64,000 nt of DNA. Origin: Osedax fenrisi (Eukaryota; Annelida; Polychaeta; Sabellida; Siboglinidae). The notes under the pieces are model-generated. The model was not told the origin of the DNA and did no database searches. It saw only the letters and a program-made list of their open reading frames with translations. Numbering within the stretch: position 1 is the stretch's first letter; every line of letters begins with the position of its first letter. The position numbers were made by a program, and so were the translations under genes. The stretch is taken from positions 37,331,479 to 37,395,478 of the forward strand of contig OZ025243.1 in the NCBI GenBank assembly GCA_964019155.1. Direction: 5' to 3'. Positions 1-11,675 of this stretch are shown here, piece after piece.

Positions 1-411
1 AATTATTTATAAATGCCATGTTACATATGGTTAAGATATAAAATTAACAAATGATATAATAAAAAAATAATAATAAAAAATAATAATAGTGTAGTATATT
101 TTATAATGTGTTTAACCTCCTCCTATAATAGATACCTATAGCTAGATAGCTAAATAGTTTATTGTAAAGCTAACGATATGTATAGATGTATAGAGAACGA
201 AGTGTTAGAGGGGAGGCTTCGCTATGGTAATGTATTATTCATTTCGTTCTCTATGTATAAATATGTATATATATGTAATAATAATTTATGATGAAAAATA
301 ATACACGACGAAATAAAAATTGTGTCTGTTTTTTATAACTTTATTTATATAAACATAATAATAACATATACGCAATATATTTATAAGTGACTATTCATTA
401 ATATATTATGG

Positions 412-443
<32 letters not shown>

Positions 444-753
444 AGTGCAAATGCATCGATTAATGTAATATACATTTATATGTAAGTGAATTGATACATT
501 AAATTTTAATTTAATTCATTTCAATACGCCCGTTATTACATAATATAATCGAAATATTTGCATACATAAATTTTGTTATGATTCACGTCCGGTTAATTGT
601 ATAGCCCCAGGGTATAGCCATTTGTATATTTTTATTTTTATGTTTAATAACTATTAGTAAATTGTATTTATTTATAAAAAACTTACGAAACATAAAATTA
701 ATATTCTTGGAAGTGTTATTATCGATGGTGATTAAATAATAATAATATATATA
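1..753. other. AT-rich non-genic stretch
   Basis: No coding signal is visible on either strand. It contains one (AT)n tract near 412-438 and a short GA/TC-type inverted pair around 190-250 (the words GAGAACGAA and TTCGTTCTC). Confidence 0.6.
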
Positions 754-1214
754 CAGTCAACTCCCGATAAGTCGGACTCGCAAAGGACCGGGAAAAGTGT
801 CCGACTTAGCGAGATGTCCGACTTATCCGAGATTCAGAATATCATTAAAATACGACATGAGATGCGCAGAGTTAGTTAAAGGGTTACCGAAATGTGGAAT
901 TATGTAACAATCAATATTTTAGTTACATAACATTTTGTATTCAATAATATTACTTACTAAAATTATAATATACATTATTTAAAGTAAACATTTCTGACTA
1001 TTTATAAAAATTCCGACTTATCCAGTATAAAAATCATAAAAATGAAAATAATATGTTTCAGAATTATAGAGAAGTCCGACTTATCCAATCAAACTTATCC
1101 GACTTATCCGATAAATTTAACATTTAACTAGATACACATCCAACCAAACCAACTAAATGTGTCCGACTTATCGAGAAGTCCAACTTATCCGTAGTCCGAA
1201 TTATCGAGAGTTGA

Positions 1215-1217
<3 letters not shown>
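754..1217. mobile_element. pogo/Tc1-mariner-like MITE (464 bp)
   Basis: A non-autonomous DNA transposon. The left end starts CAGTCAACTCCCGATAAG and the right end is its inverted match, finishing CGAGAGTTGACTG. It is flanked on both sides by the dinucleotide TA (752-753 and 1218-1219), the target duplication of Tc1/mariner/pogo elements. The interior repeats the word TCCGACTTATCC several times near both ends, as subterminal repeats. No transposase frame is present. The right flank is a long (TA)n tract, so it probably inserted into a TA microsatellite. Superfamily assignment rests on TIR form and TA duplication only. Confidence 0.8.

Positions 1218-1263
<46 letters not shown>
1218..1263. repeat. 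(AT)n microsatellite
   Basis: An uninterrupted TA/AT dinucleotide tract of about 45 bp abutting the right end of the MITE. Confidence 0.95.
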
Positions 1264-1268
<5 letters not shown>

Positions 1269-2479
1269 CTACGATACAATCCGTACTGATAACTAGGACA
1301 CACATATATGTAATATATTATATAACAATGACTATTACATAAAGCCAGTTATATAAATGTCATGTAATTGTGCAAAGTGGTGGCCACATTTATCTATTCT
1401 AGAATAACTATAGACATGTTAGCCCTGGCGCATGTGTAATAGGATTAAGTAATCAACATAGGCACTGATTGACCAGTACGGCTATCCACACCACAATGGT
1501 CAACATCCAGACCAGTGCTACTGCTGCTGGACAATACCACTACTACTATAGTATGACGTAATCGTATTAGTGGTCAGACAGTAATGACGCCACTACTCAC
1601 CAGGGGTAATTATTCCAGTCACGCGAGGGGGCGACACCAGTACTACCTGACTACAAATTGTCTACATGTCCAACTTTAACATATATTTAGGTTTCTTTAT
1701 ATCTACTATAATAGAATATATTGTGAAATATATATAGAAAATATAGAATTAATCTTGAGTTTAAGATGATCATCATCACTATTTCGAAATAGTCTTAGCT
1801 CGGCTAGGAATCATTTTCTAATAACAATATAAGCCATGGCTCGATATTAAACTTATAAGTATCGGCTAGAATTACAAAATCTCGTCATCATTTGCATCCC
1901 TAGTTTAATAATTATATAATCAACATTTGTACATAAAAATCGCCGGGAGGACATATTATACCGTCCTTTATGTATGTTCACAAATATAGGTTATATAAAT
2001 TATAAAGTTATTCAATAATTATACATAATTTAAATACACTTTTATAATGTTATTGTATATTATGATTCAACCTTCCCTATTTTGGGTAGTCCATTTCTCA
2101 TTTTTAAAATGATTATAAATAAATTGCATATTTTATGTTATGGGTTAATAAATAATATAATAATTAATAATTTATATTCATATAATATATAAATATTTAA
2201 TCTTATATTATAATATAAGATACTTTATTTTACCTTTTATATTCATGTAAAATACTTCTATAACCCATTATTTTTCACAACAAAATAAAATTCTAGAAAA
2301 TATTTTCAATATATGTATGTCATGGCAAAAACCTTCCACTTATTGGATTCTTAGTTATGATATGGATAATTATTGATACACTATACATACTATTGTGTTC
2401 ACGAAGAGCAGGTATTCTACCTGTTCAAGTATCCCCACCGTTACCTAAACTAATACTGAAATACAGTAGCTATTTGACA
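1264..2479. other. non-genic stretch
   Basis: No gene seen. Positions about 1400-1660 are less AT-rich, with several GACCAGT/TGGTCA words and two ACGTCA-like sites. The rest is AT-rich and without open frames. Confidence 0.5.
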
Positions 2480-2574
2480 TGCGCGACTTCATCCCTCGAT
2501 GTAATTATTCCCGGACACGCGCAGCGAACCTAGTGACTATAATGCGCATAATTACGCGTGCTCCCCCCGCCCTT

Positions 2575-2588
2575 GTTACCATGGTAAC
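2575..2588. promoter_or_regulatory. RFX X-box, perfect palindrome
   Basis: GTTACCATGGTAAC is a perfect inverted repeat that fits the RFX consensus (two GTNRCC half-sites with a 2-bp centre). RFX factors bind such sites in promoters of ciliary and other genes. Confidence 0.6.
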
Positions 2589-2604
2589 CGTGATAATTAA
2601 CCAC

Positions 2605-2615
2605 TGCGCATGCGT
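2605..2615. promoter_or_regulatory. NRF-1-like site
   Basis: TGCGCATGCGT matches the NRF-1 palindrome TGCGCATGCGC except at the last base. It lies 17 bp after the X-box. Confidence 0.5.
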
Positions 2616-2680
2616 CCGCTATTGTTTAATTACGTGCGCGCTCTCTTCCGTATAGATCCGTGTATTACGTACAATATCAT

Positions 2681-2931
2681 GTGACAGGTGCAAGGACATG
2701 AACGTGTGACATCACATGGTATAACAACGCATCCTAATATGAGAGATATACACACTGACAGCTGGTACTATAGTTGTATGTATACTATAGTTGTATACTA
2801 TATACCTCATAGTAAACATCAGTGTACGGATGAGGTAAGGGAATACTCTATTATAGTATCGGGTATACAACTATATACAGCTATAGTTGATCCTATAATT
2901 ATAACTAGATATAACTCGATACAAATCTATC

Positions 2932-2975
<44 letters not shown>

Positions 2976-3621
2976 GTATATTAGTTGTGGTATATAAACT
3001 ACCTATAGGTAAATAAGTAATATACTTTATTATGGGGGAACTCTAATGGACGCATTATCATCATCTATTATGACATCATAGTGAGTATTATGTAATATGG
3101 TATGCATAATAGGATGTACAAGTATGTTTATATTGAGATAAATACATAGAACATCGAGTAGAATCTATAAATATAATATGAAATAATCTATGAAATGTAT
3201 TCTTTAAATAAAATATATACATCATTATATATATATATATATATTAATATTATTATGTATATGGATATAAATATATGAAAAGCAAATAATAATATTCATT
3301 TATTATTACAATCATCAACATTAATATCTATAACACCAGTATGTCATGTAATTATAGGGTAAACTAGTAAACATAATGACGTAGTGTGTCCTACATGGAC
3401 ATATGTTCGATAAGTTACGTAACATCTGGGTATGATACATACTTGTTTTGCGATATTACATATGTAAATGGCCTATACGTTATCAATCATCTCTGATACT
3501 GATACGGTATCCGTATATGCTGATATATATATATCACGTTATGTTCGGATAAGTAATGCATCGGAAGGGGGTAAGCTGAACTGTTGTGATGTGTCTGTTG
3601 GAATAGAAAGCTGTCACAACA
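2681..3621. other. non-genic stretch with (AT)n tract
   Basis: No supportable gene. Contains an (AT)n tract at about 2935-2972, two ACTATAGT palindromes (2767 and 2784) and an ACCTATAGGT palindrome at 3001. Confidence 0.5.
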
Positions 3622-3950
3622 AATATATCTATCTATAGATTCAATAAAGTTAAATTATACATATAATTTATTTTTTTATTTTTAGTCCCTTCCTTGGAAG
3701 ATTGAATAGTAATATTGTATATATCTAATATATACTACATATTATATAGTATATATTAGATATATATTTAACATGGGCAATTATTAGAAGTATATCAATT
3801 GATATTAATAGTATTTATATTTATTTTATTACAAACAAATTCTAACTAGTTAATACTTATATATGTATTATTATAAAACATGTGTTTATTTTTTTTTCTA
3901 TAATTCCTGATAAAATTATTTATTTTTAGAATTTTGTTTCAAAATTACTA
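3622..3950 (+). repeat. interspersed repeat family R1, copy 1
   Basis: This stretch shares a series of collinear words with 33885-34178 in the same orientation: TATAGATTCAATAAAGTTAA, then AGTCC followed by a GGAA-ATTGAA segment, then ATTTAACATGGGCAATTA, then ATATTAATAGTATT, then AATTCCTGATA. The copies differ by indels, including a palindromic ATATACTA insertion in this one. It has no coding content and no terminal repeats I could define. It is probably an old transposon-derived family. Confidence 0.7.
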
Positions 3951-4547
3951 TATTTTCAAACTTCTATTTAAAATTAATTATATTTGGTAAACATATATAT
4001 TTATATATATATATACACATATTTTATTTATTGTATTTATATATCAAATGAATTAAACGAGATAATAAAAATCAGATTTTATTGAATATTTTTATGAACA
4101 ATTTTTAATATATAAATACAAAAACACTATTTTGTTGGACTATTTTATAGTTAAATTTCAAAATATTATTGGTATTTGTAAATATATTGTATAATCACTA
4201 ATTGGAAAAAGCCTTCTGCTAATAATTATCGAGAGCATCTTGTTAACTTCAAATACATTATAACTAATTAATAGCGACAGTTATATAACATATACGAATT
4301 ATTACTTAATTTATATATTATTCATTACTTACTCTTGGATAATTCATTAACATATAGGTTACGTAATATATAGTGAAATTATGAATATTATTACATTATA
4401 TAATATAAATAACTAATAGAATATACATTTTCTATAATTTTAATTTAATTCAACATTAATGTAAAAACGATTAATGTTTAAGACAAATGGTTAATATATA
4501 CAATAAATTTAAAAAGTAATGGTTTATTATAATATATATACTCACTA
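3951..4547. other. AT-rich non-genic stretch
   Basis: Nothing recognisable on either strand. Long A and T runs only. Confidence 0.5.
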
Positions 4548-4564
4548 TAGTCAAGTCTCTATAA

Positions 4565-4602
<38 letters not shown>

Positions 4603-4749
4603 TACATTCTGATAACTCAGACTTTTATAAATGCTAGTTTGGTTTTGTACTTATGTAAATACATGTAGAATAATTCGATATCTCAATAACTCGATATCTC
4701 AGATATATTCATTGGGTCTCTTGAATTCTGAGATATCGAGAATTGACTA
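4548..4749. mobile_element. small pogo-like MITE (202 bp), family M2
   Basis: The ends are inverted copies of each other (left TAGTCAAGTCTC, right GAGAATTGACTA) with TA on both flanks. The right-hand 40 bp, including AATTCTGAGATATCGAGA, and the left interior (AACTCAGACTTTT, then TATGTAAATACAT) recur in the element at 63228-63752, so this is a defined family. Short runs of CGATATCTC inside look like subterminal repeats. No coding capacity. Confidence 0.7.
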
Positions 4750-4960
4750 TATATATATGTACAATAGTACTATAGGTATACATAATATATACAGTGTTAC
4801 TGTATACGCGAACAGTATTATGATATATATGATAAACTAATAATACACAAATACAGTTTATAACTATAGTAACAAAATATCATATATTTATAAGGTATAC
4901 CTTATTGTATATATACAATACAAATATGTAGTCAATTTAATTTTATAGTAATAAGAATGT

Positions 4961-4998
<38 letters not shown>

Positions 4999-6058
4999 TA
5001 TGTAAATAATTGATTTATACAAAGAGCAATACGCAAATTACTTTATTATCTGATCGTATAATGTAATGGACCAAAGTACAGTATACATTATACATTGAAG
5101 ATTGTAGTCTGTGATTGTGGCAACAATTAGTATTTCCTCCTCGCTTTCATACAGTGTCGCCAATAAATGTCGTCAATATTTATGTGAATGTACTATACAA
5201 TAACACACTATAATGTATAATGTACATTGTATACAATGTATGATGATATTGTAGTTTACTATTTATTACCGATATTTATGTCTTCATTTTTAATACCATG
5301 CGTAATTGAGAACATATAAATGTTGGCATATATTGATGGTTCTAATGAATATTCACTGGTCGTGGGGTCTTACTCGCAATCTATGAGAATAACCCCGTTA
5401 TGTTACGTCATCGTTATGGTATATTCTAGCAGCGCAACCATGCGGTCGAGATAAATCGCGACTTTATCGCGAGATAAAACGAGAAATAACAAGAAAGAGA
5501 AAGAAGTAGACGTCTACATGACGTAATATTAGATGTGATAATCCCACACACCCCTCCGGGGTTGAATATTTCGTAAATTTGGTGTGTGTGTGTGCGGTGA
5601 CAAAACCACGTGTATTAGAATATATGTGTCGCTAAGGTGTTCACACCGCACTCCTTTACCCGCACCTCACCGGAGTGCGCACCGGTTAAACCCGCAACGC
5701 CCCCACATCCAATACGAACACGATATTCGATTACAACCATCATTAAATGTAACGTACAATTAAAAATCGATCAACATATGTCCTCGCTATTAATTTGATC
5801 GACAGGTGTCATTCGAGTCAACTTACGGAGTTTAAACGGCGGGCCCCTCCCACCGAACTAGTATTGTTTCGAGAGATGGCGAGAGAGAGCGAGAGCGTAT
5901 ACGACTAATAGCGGTGAATCATCACGAGGCTGGCTGTAATTACGGTGTGGGTGGTCTGTTGTGGTCACGATATTGTTACGGTTATGTCCTTGTAGTCGAA
6001 GTAATCAACTATTGTTAATAATGTACGGTGTAAGTTGTATTGTACGGTTTAGGAGTAC
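4750..6058. other. non-genic; CpG-richer part 5390-6000
   Basis: No exon could be supported. Positions about 5390-6000 are clearly richer in G, C and CpG than the flanks, including GAGCG repeats near 5880-5905, and could be regulatory. An (AT)n tract lies near 4968-4993. Confidence 0.4.
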
Positions 6059-6963
6059 ACCGACTTGGGCGGATACAGGAATTTGTCAAGGGGGGGGCTG
6101 AAATTCAAATAAAAGTATATTTTTAAAATAATACTATGATACTATTAACTATGATACTATTCAATTGAATAATATTTTTGTATATATAAATTAAATAGAA
6201 TAATATTGTATATGTTATTGAATAAAAACTATTATAACAATATATTAATCAATTGTATTCTTCTTGGATTACGTAATGCAAATTTGGAAATAATATAATC
6301 ACAATCGATCTCTATCTCTTTATGTATATATATATATATAATAAAGAAAGTCTATTTAGTTCATATGTATGTATTATTCTTAATCGGTTAAATGAACGTT
6401 CACATTCACAGGTAACTGGGCTAGTAGCCATCAATAAAAGCATTTCATAGATATTAGGAAAAAGTTTATATAATAATATATATAAATTATAAATTATTTA
6501 ATAATTTCAATGTACATTGACATGTTATCGAGAGTACTTAAGTACTGATCGTAATACTTGTTGTCGTATTAGGTATACCTATATCTATAGATATTTATTC
6601 TCTGTCCATTTAACATCCCAACAAATCAATTCGGTTTTTATTAAATGTATCGTTGGTAAATCATCTTTTACTAATTCATAAAACTTTAATATATTTTCTT
6701 TTCATGAATCCTTGTTTTCATTCATTACTTTTGGAATTAATAATGCTCCAAGAGATATATACAATATGTATTTATTGAATCTTTCTTTCATCTCCATTAA
6801 CAAATGATCCAAGAATGTAATAGATATTACTTTTTTTAAATACTCTTCAGATGATGAAGCAGGTGTCTTTTATTTAACCTTGGTAAAGAAATTCCTTCCT
6901 TTGAATAGTAGGCTATAATAGTATAATAGTAACCAATAATAAATGTGATACTTCTTCATTCCA

Positions 6964-8750
6964 TTATAATTGTACTTCGTCAATATTAACTCTACAAACT
7001 TGTATCCATTTAATTACACTTTGAATATCATGATTTGCCTTATATGCGTCTATTGACCTACTCTGGAGAGCATTTGTTACATTTTCTTGGAAATTAATTG
7101 AATTATTACATACAATTAATGACATACTAAATTGAGTATTAATCATAGAATTGTAAAGACCGTTAGCTTTTGTTATACTTTCTGAATTCCATGTTTTATC
7201 TTCAAATATGTCTAACATTTTTCAAGTATTGCTTGATACAGTTCGATAAATACTCGCAAAGCATCATGTCTGGCAACCCATCTCGTTTTACTTTAACTAA
7301 TTTCTTTTTAGAAGATTCAACACAAATTTGTGTAATATTTTCTTCTAATAAACTTTGCCTCTTAGCAGAATATTTAAAAAATATGCAGATTTCTAATAAT
7401 ATGCCTATTATATTTTTAATTAACGGCATTTTGCATTTATTTACTATTGATAGATTTAAAACATGTGATCTGCAGTATACATATGTTGCTTTAGTGTTCT
7501 TATTCAGATTTATAGTTGACGCTCCTTTTACTTTGCCAGACATATTTCCTGCTCCATAGTATCCTTACCCTCTTAAATTTTCAATATTTAATTCAGATTT
7601 AGTTAGTGTATCCATAATCAAGTTAGCTTTACTTTCTCAACTAAGATTTTCACATCCTATGAAAGAATTAAACTTTTCAGTGATACACTTACCATTATAA
7701 TATCTAATTTCAAAAGCCATTTGTTCAGTATTATAACCATCTGTGGTTTCATCAGCTAGTACACTAAAATATTTAGCTTTTTTTATATCATCAATTATAA
7801 TTGAAGAATAATTATTCTTTCTTTAATATATTCACCACATTCAAATATCAATTCATTCTGTGTTTTTTTTAGGCGTATTTAGCATTTTTACTACACATTA
7901 ATAAAGTGTTCTTTTAATATATCATGTCCAGAGTTTATACATTGTTTTAGAAGAGCATTGAAATTTCCTAGATTAAAATTTGGATCAGTAGAATACTCAT
8001 TATGACCATGTAATGAAATATTGTGTATTCTATAAAGAATTATTATATTTAAAGAGGGTATCCTACAAGTATTTCCGGCAAGTTGCCGGAAATATTTTAA
8101 CTTTAAAATGATTTTCTATCAAGTTAACTACAATTTTAGTGGGAAACCCCCTTACTTTCCGGCAACTTGCCTGCAATATAATAACTTTATAGGAGATATC
8201 CTATTACAACTTGATATACAAAATTGTAAAGTTACAATATTTCAAGTAAGTTGCCGGAAAATCTTATATACAAGTATAGTGGGATACCCCCTTAATATTG
8301 ATTTCAATTTTGCTCTGTTGCATTAAATTTGCTTACATATGTTATTATTGACTTATATTATAGCTGATTGCAGAAGCATGCTTCTTATTTTCTATCACTG
8401 CAATAAAACGAGAATTTTCTTCCAAAGAGTTATTGTGGTAAATAGTTGATTCATCTTTTCTTAAATCTGCAATCGCATCTTTAAACTTAATCATGGACGA
8501 AGTGACACATTTTCCAACTTGATTGTGATTAATTTTTAAATGAAAAACACATGGTATATACAATCGACCATTTAAAGATTCACTGTAGGATAACCAATAA
8601 TATGTGTGTAACCACTTCATTTGAAATGTACGAGTATTTCCATTTTCTTTATGTGATTTATAAACGTAATCTTTGATGGATTGTTGTGCGAGTATTTTAT
8701 TTAGCAGAAGATACCCTTCTGCGTGTGTTTTACTTGTTAATTCATTATAA
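6964..8750 (-). pseudogene. hAT transposase pseudogene (DUF4371/ZMYM1-like)
   Basis: Read on the minus strand from 8750 down. A first block (about 8345-8640) contains W-x-HTYYWLSYS and, further on, YIPCVFH, resembling the TTF-type zinc finger at the N-terminus of ZMYM1-like hAT proteins. A second block (7202-7543) begins MSGKVKGAS and contains YVYCRSHVLNLSIVN and FKYSAKRQ, corresponding to the family's conserved NMSG..., Y-HC-AH-LNL and F-NY-KRQ segments. A third block (6964-7218) continues with the SITKANGLYNSM region and the following helices. The blocks are in different frames with stops between them, and the C-terminal dimerisation domain is barely traceable below 6900. Assignment is by recognised motifs only. 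Confidence 0.75.
8053..8291. mobile_element. nested MITE with TTAA flanks (239 bp)
   Basis: It interrupts the hAT coding sequence. The left end AGAGGGTATCCTAC and the right end, in reverse GGGGGTATCCCAC, are imperfect inverted repeats. TTAA stands at both junctions (8049-8052 and 8292-8295), as for piggyBac-type insertion. The interior has three copies of a GCAAGTTGCCGGAAA-like word in alternating orientation. It has no coding capacity. Confidence 0.6.
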
Positions 8751-9067
8751 ATAGTGCCAATATCTTTAAATTAGATTAAAATTAATGAATATACTTAAAA
8801 TAAAATATGTATAAACCTACCTATAATTATAATTGATATTGAATGTTTTGCTGATTTAACCATATTATTTATTTTAAAATCATATATTTTACAATCATGA
8901 GGGGGGGCTAGAGCCCCCCTAGCCCCCCCCCTGTATCCGCCCCTGACCGAGTTAATTGGTACATGCGTGTCTGTAACTTTTAACATACACACAGTTTCCC
9001 GATATTTGTTTAAATATAACATTATAATATCATCCTTAGCGCAGTATATATACACATATATATATAT

Positions 9068-9343
9068 TGTTATTTTTAATTGGTGGAGTCCTTTCATCTC
9101 ATCCAGGAACTTAGATGAAGTTTTTCACATATGGCTCTAATGTCCCTTCGAAGCCGCTCTCATGTTAATGCATCCATGGTTTTAACGAGAGCCGATCATT
9201 TATATATACACAAGTATATAAGATCACTTCTAAATAATATTTTAAGACCCATTTTATAAAATTAATTAATGGTCCGGACGAGGGTCGAACCCGTGTCCTA
9301 CTGCTTATGTATCTTACGCCTTAGTCACTGAGCCACACAGGCA
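9068..9343 (-). mobile_element. tRNA-derived SINE, copy A
   Basis: Read on the minus strand, the element starts with a tRNA-like head: A-box-like TGGCTCAGTGACTAAGG and B-box-like GGGTTCGACCC. A body follows with GGCTTCGAAGGGACATTAG, AACTTCAT, AAGTTCCTGGATGAGATGAAA and ACTCCACCAA. It ends in AATAACA plus (AT)n. The same head and body recur on the plus strand at 43879-44157 and, more diverged, at 41580-41810, which defines a family. Transcription would be by RNA polymerase III with LINE machinery in trans. Confidence 0.85.
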
Positions 9344-9639
9344 ATTTTAAAAATAAAATATAAATATACCTATATATACACCTATATTTAATTAAATATA
9401 TAAGTCACTAGTTGTGGTGATGATAACACCCATGCTAGCGGCTCCCCAAGGTTGCAGATAGGGGTGGGGCTATTATATATAATGGTTATCTGTGACCTAA
9501 TGAGCAGTTCCGGACAAAAGTTAGTCACCTTTTGGCGAGGTATAGCAAATAAGAAGCCACCCATACAGGGTTACGTCAGGATATTGGAAGCAGAGTTATA
9601 ATTATTTAAGTGTGGCGATGCTAACTAAATTTCTAAAGT
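9344..9639. other. non-genic stretch
   Basis: Nothing supportable, though part of it may be the far 5' end of the adjacent decayed reverse transcriptase element. Confidence 0.4.
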
Positions 9640-10440
9640 AAAAGTCCCTTTAAGGCACATGAATGTTGATGAAATCTGTAAGACTGTGAGGAGTATTACA
9701 AATGGTAAAAATTAGATAAGACGAAATAAGATTTCCTTACGATTTAGACGAAATATCAGTAAAAGTCAGGAAGTTAGAAAGATTTAAGACATACTATTAC
9801 ACTTCTGAAATAGGTTATACAATTAGGATCATAAAGAGACGGATCGAAGTGTTTTTACTAGAGATTCCGAAAAGTAAACTTAGTCATTAGACAACGACAT
9901 AGGGATAATACTTACACTAATTACCGTGAAGTTCTAAACAAAAATTTACTAAATAGCTATTTATTTCTAGAATAAGACCGAAAATATATCTTATTCTTAG
10001 AAAAAAAGAAAATTAGTTTAAGAACTAACAGATCCACAACCGGTCAAACACTAACTGTGCGACCGTCATCATCACTAAATGTATGACGTATACTGTACGA
10101 CGTATAATAGAAGGAGTAAACTCGAAGAAACTACCTATAGGTATACCATATTACTGTTTATTGACTTATCGAAAGCATTAAGCAATCGACAGAATTAAAA
10201 CGAAAGACACTTCTACTCCTAAAGACCTACTTCTCGTCTATGGAATACCAAAAGAAGTTAACAACGCGATAATGTTATTAAGTATCAACACACGTTCATT
10301 AGTCAGATTACTAGATGGAGATACTCCTTTATTTGAGATTAGAACCGGTGTTCTGCAAGGAAATACTATCGCGCAATTCTTGTTTATTATTTGCCTTTAT
10401 TACGTACTGAGAAAATCCATTAATTGTAATTCATATCTAT
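9640..10440 (+). pseudogene. decayed non-LTR reverse transcriptase
   Basis: Fragments of a reverse transcriptase are readable on the plus strand with frameshifts. There is a motif-A-like FIDLSKA near 10160. A YGIP segment follows near 10240, then the stretch VRLLDGDTPLFEIRTGVLQG ending near 10361, and QFLFIICLYYVLRKSIN after it. GVLQG-x4-QFLF corresponds to RT motif B (usually GVLQGDTLAPFLF), with substitutions at key positions (NTIAQ for DTLAP). The YADD box is not found, and sequence after about 10440 is unrelated low complexity. The wording of the motif differs from the L2-like copies nearby, so this is a different LINE lineage. It has no function now. Confidence 0.65.
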
Positions 10441-11145
10441 AGATCTATAGATCTATAGCCTATAGGCTAAATAATTACTGAAAAAAATAGCTATAATAAT
10501 AATAATAATAGATGTAGGATATATATATATATATAGGTTAACAATAATATAATATTTCGTAAATGAAAATTAATATGATTACACATAAATTAATATATCA
10601 TTAACATAATATATTAATATATTTAATAATATTTATATTATTAAAATTTTCCGAGAAATCTCGACTTAGGTTAATATATTATTAACTATTATGATGACAC
10701 TTATATCACTCGATATCACTCGACTACACTCGAAAATACTCGAAAATACTCGACAACACTCGATTATACATGCACGATTATCTTAAGCTAGGTATATATA
10801 CCTATATATATACTTATAGGTACATTAAATAATAAAATAAAATATAGACTTAAGTTTATGATTAATAAGTAATTCCTTGATAACAATGTATATCCTTAAT
10901 ATATCCTTCATAATACTAATGTGTGACCTATAGGTCACGTATACGTATAATTCAAGTATCGTGGTGATTTATCTAACTCGTGTATACACACTTAAATCAC
11001 ATAACACACACTTGCCAACCTATATTCTCAGTATAATACAGTATAATACAGTATATACATTAATACAGTATAATACAGTATATACAACATGATATACACA
11101 TTCACATACACATGCAATGCATGGCATGCATGTAAACGATATTCC
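10441..11145. other. AT-rich stretch with short tandem and palindromic words
   Basis: No gene. Includes TCTATAGA palindromes near 10437-10460, an (ACTCGA)-type tandem near 10700-10765, a short GTATAATACA tandem near 11030-11090, and the palindrome GTGACCTATAGGTCAC at 10924-10937. Confidence 0.5.
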
Positions 11146-11558
11146 CAGAAAACAGTAATAGCAGCATAATAGCAGCATAGCAGCATATGTAATAGCCTCA
11201 AATGTTTACATTGTGCTATTATGCTGCTATTAAATGTCTATTATGCCGCTATTAATTTGTCAAGCTATTATACTGCTGTTATGCTGCTATTTAAAGTATA
11301 TTATGCTGCTATTATGCTGCTATTATTAGAATAGCAGCATAATAGTAGCATAATATACTTTTAAAATGAATAGCAGCATAATATTAGCATAATATACATT
11401 AAATAGCAGCATAACAACAGCATAATAGAATGACAAATTAATAGCAGTATAATAGACATTTAATAGCAGCATAATAGTAGCATAATAGCACAATGTAAAT
11501 ATTTGAGGCTATTACATTTGCTGTTATGCTGCTATTATGCTGCTAATACTGTTTGCTG
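11146..11558. repeat. foldback element built from AGCAGCATAAT units
   Basis: A 413-bp near-perfect inverted repeat centred at about 11330-11335, with almost no loop. Each arm (about 200 bp) is made of degenerate tandem copies of TAATAGCAGCATAATAGCAGCA and shares unique words with the other arm, for example AATAGCCTCAAATGTTTACATT on the left and its complement on the right. The outer ends are CAG(A/C)AAACAGTA inverted. The geometry is that of a foldback transposon or a large snap-back repeat. Flanking octamers do not match convincingly, so the insertion mechanism is unclear. Confidence 0.85.
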
Positions 11559-11675
11559 TGTTATTTATTTGAATATAGTATGAATATATAAGGAACCCAA
11601 CAACACTATATATGTTGTCATGTACTAATCGCTGACAAAGCTTACAATTATTAATATATCTTATTTAATTGTATA

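Larger units (their letters stand above)
2480..2680. promoter_or_regulatory. promoter-like CpG island with RFX X-box and NRF-1 site
   Basis: This 200-bp stretch is strikingly richer in CpG than its surroundings. It holds a C-rich Sp/KLF-type box (CCCCCCGCCC near 2564-2573), a perfect palindromic X-box and an NRF-1 palindrome within 45 bp of each other. In animals, RFX and NRF-1 sites cluster close to transcription starts. No downstream gene could be recognised: a 98-codon frame at 2688-2984 is low complexity and ends in translated (AT)n. The direction of any transcription is therefore unknown. The island reading is inference from base composition and motifs. Confidence 0.45.
6064..8945 (-). 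mobile_element. decayed hAT transposon (zinc-finger MYM1-like type)
   Basis: The right end reads, in reverse, CAGGGGCGGATACAGG followed by a G run. The left end has the same GGGCGGATACAGG and G run with the first bases altered. The flanking octamers are ACCGACTT (6059-6066) and ACCGAGTT (8946-8953), a 7-of-8 match, as expected for the 8-bp duplications of hAT elements. Between the ends the minus strand carries hAT-type transposase remnants in broken frames. A small MITE has inserted into the coding part. Gain of frameshifts, stops and a nested element shows it is dead. Confidence 0.8.

Noticed and set aside
2688..2984. 98-codon frame just after the promoter-like island
   Set aside because: The last third is translated (AT)n and the rest has no family resemblance or codon bias.
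7170..7559. 129-codon plus-strand frame inside the hAT element
   Set aside because: It is the antisense shadow of the minus-strand transposase remnants, which carry the recognisable motifs.
9260..9343. A second tRNA gene on the minus strand
   Set aside because: The head looks like a tRNA, but it is followed by the same body as the other SINE copies and the cloverleaf is not intact.
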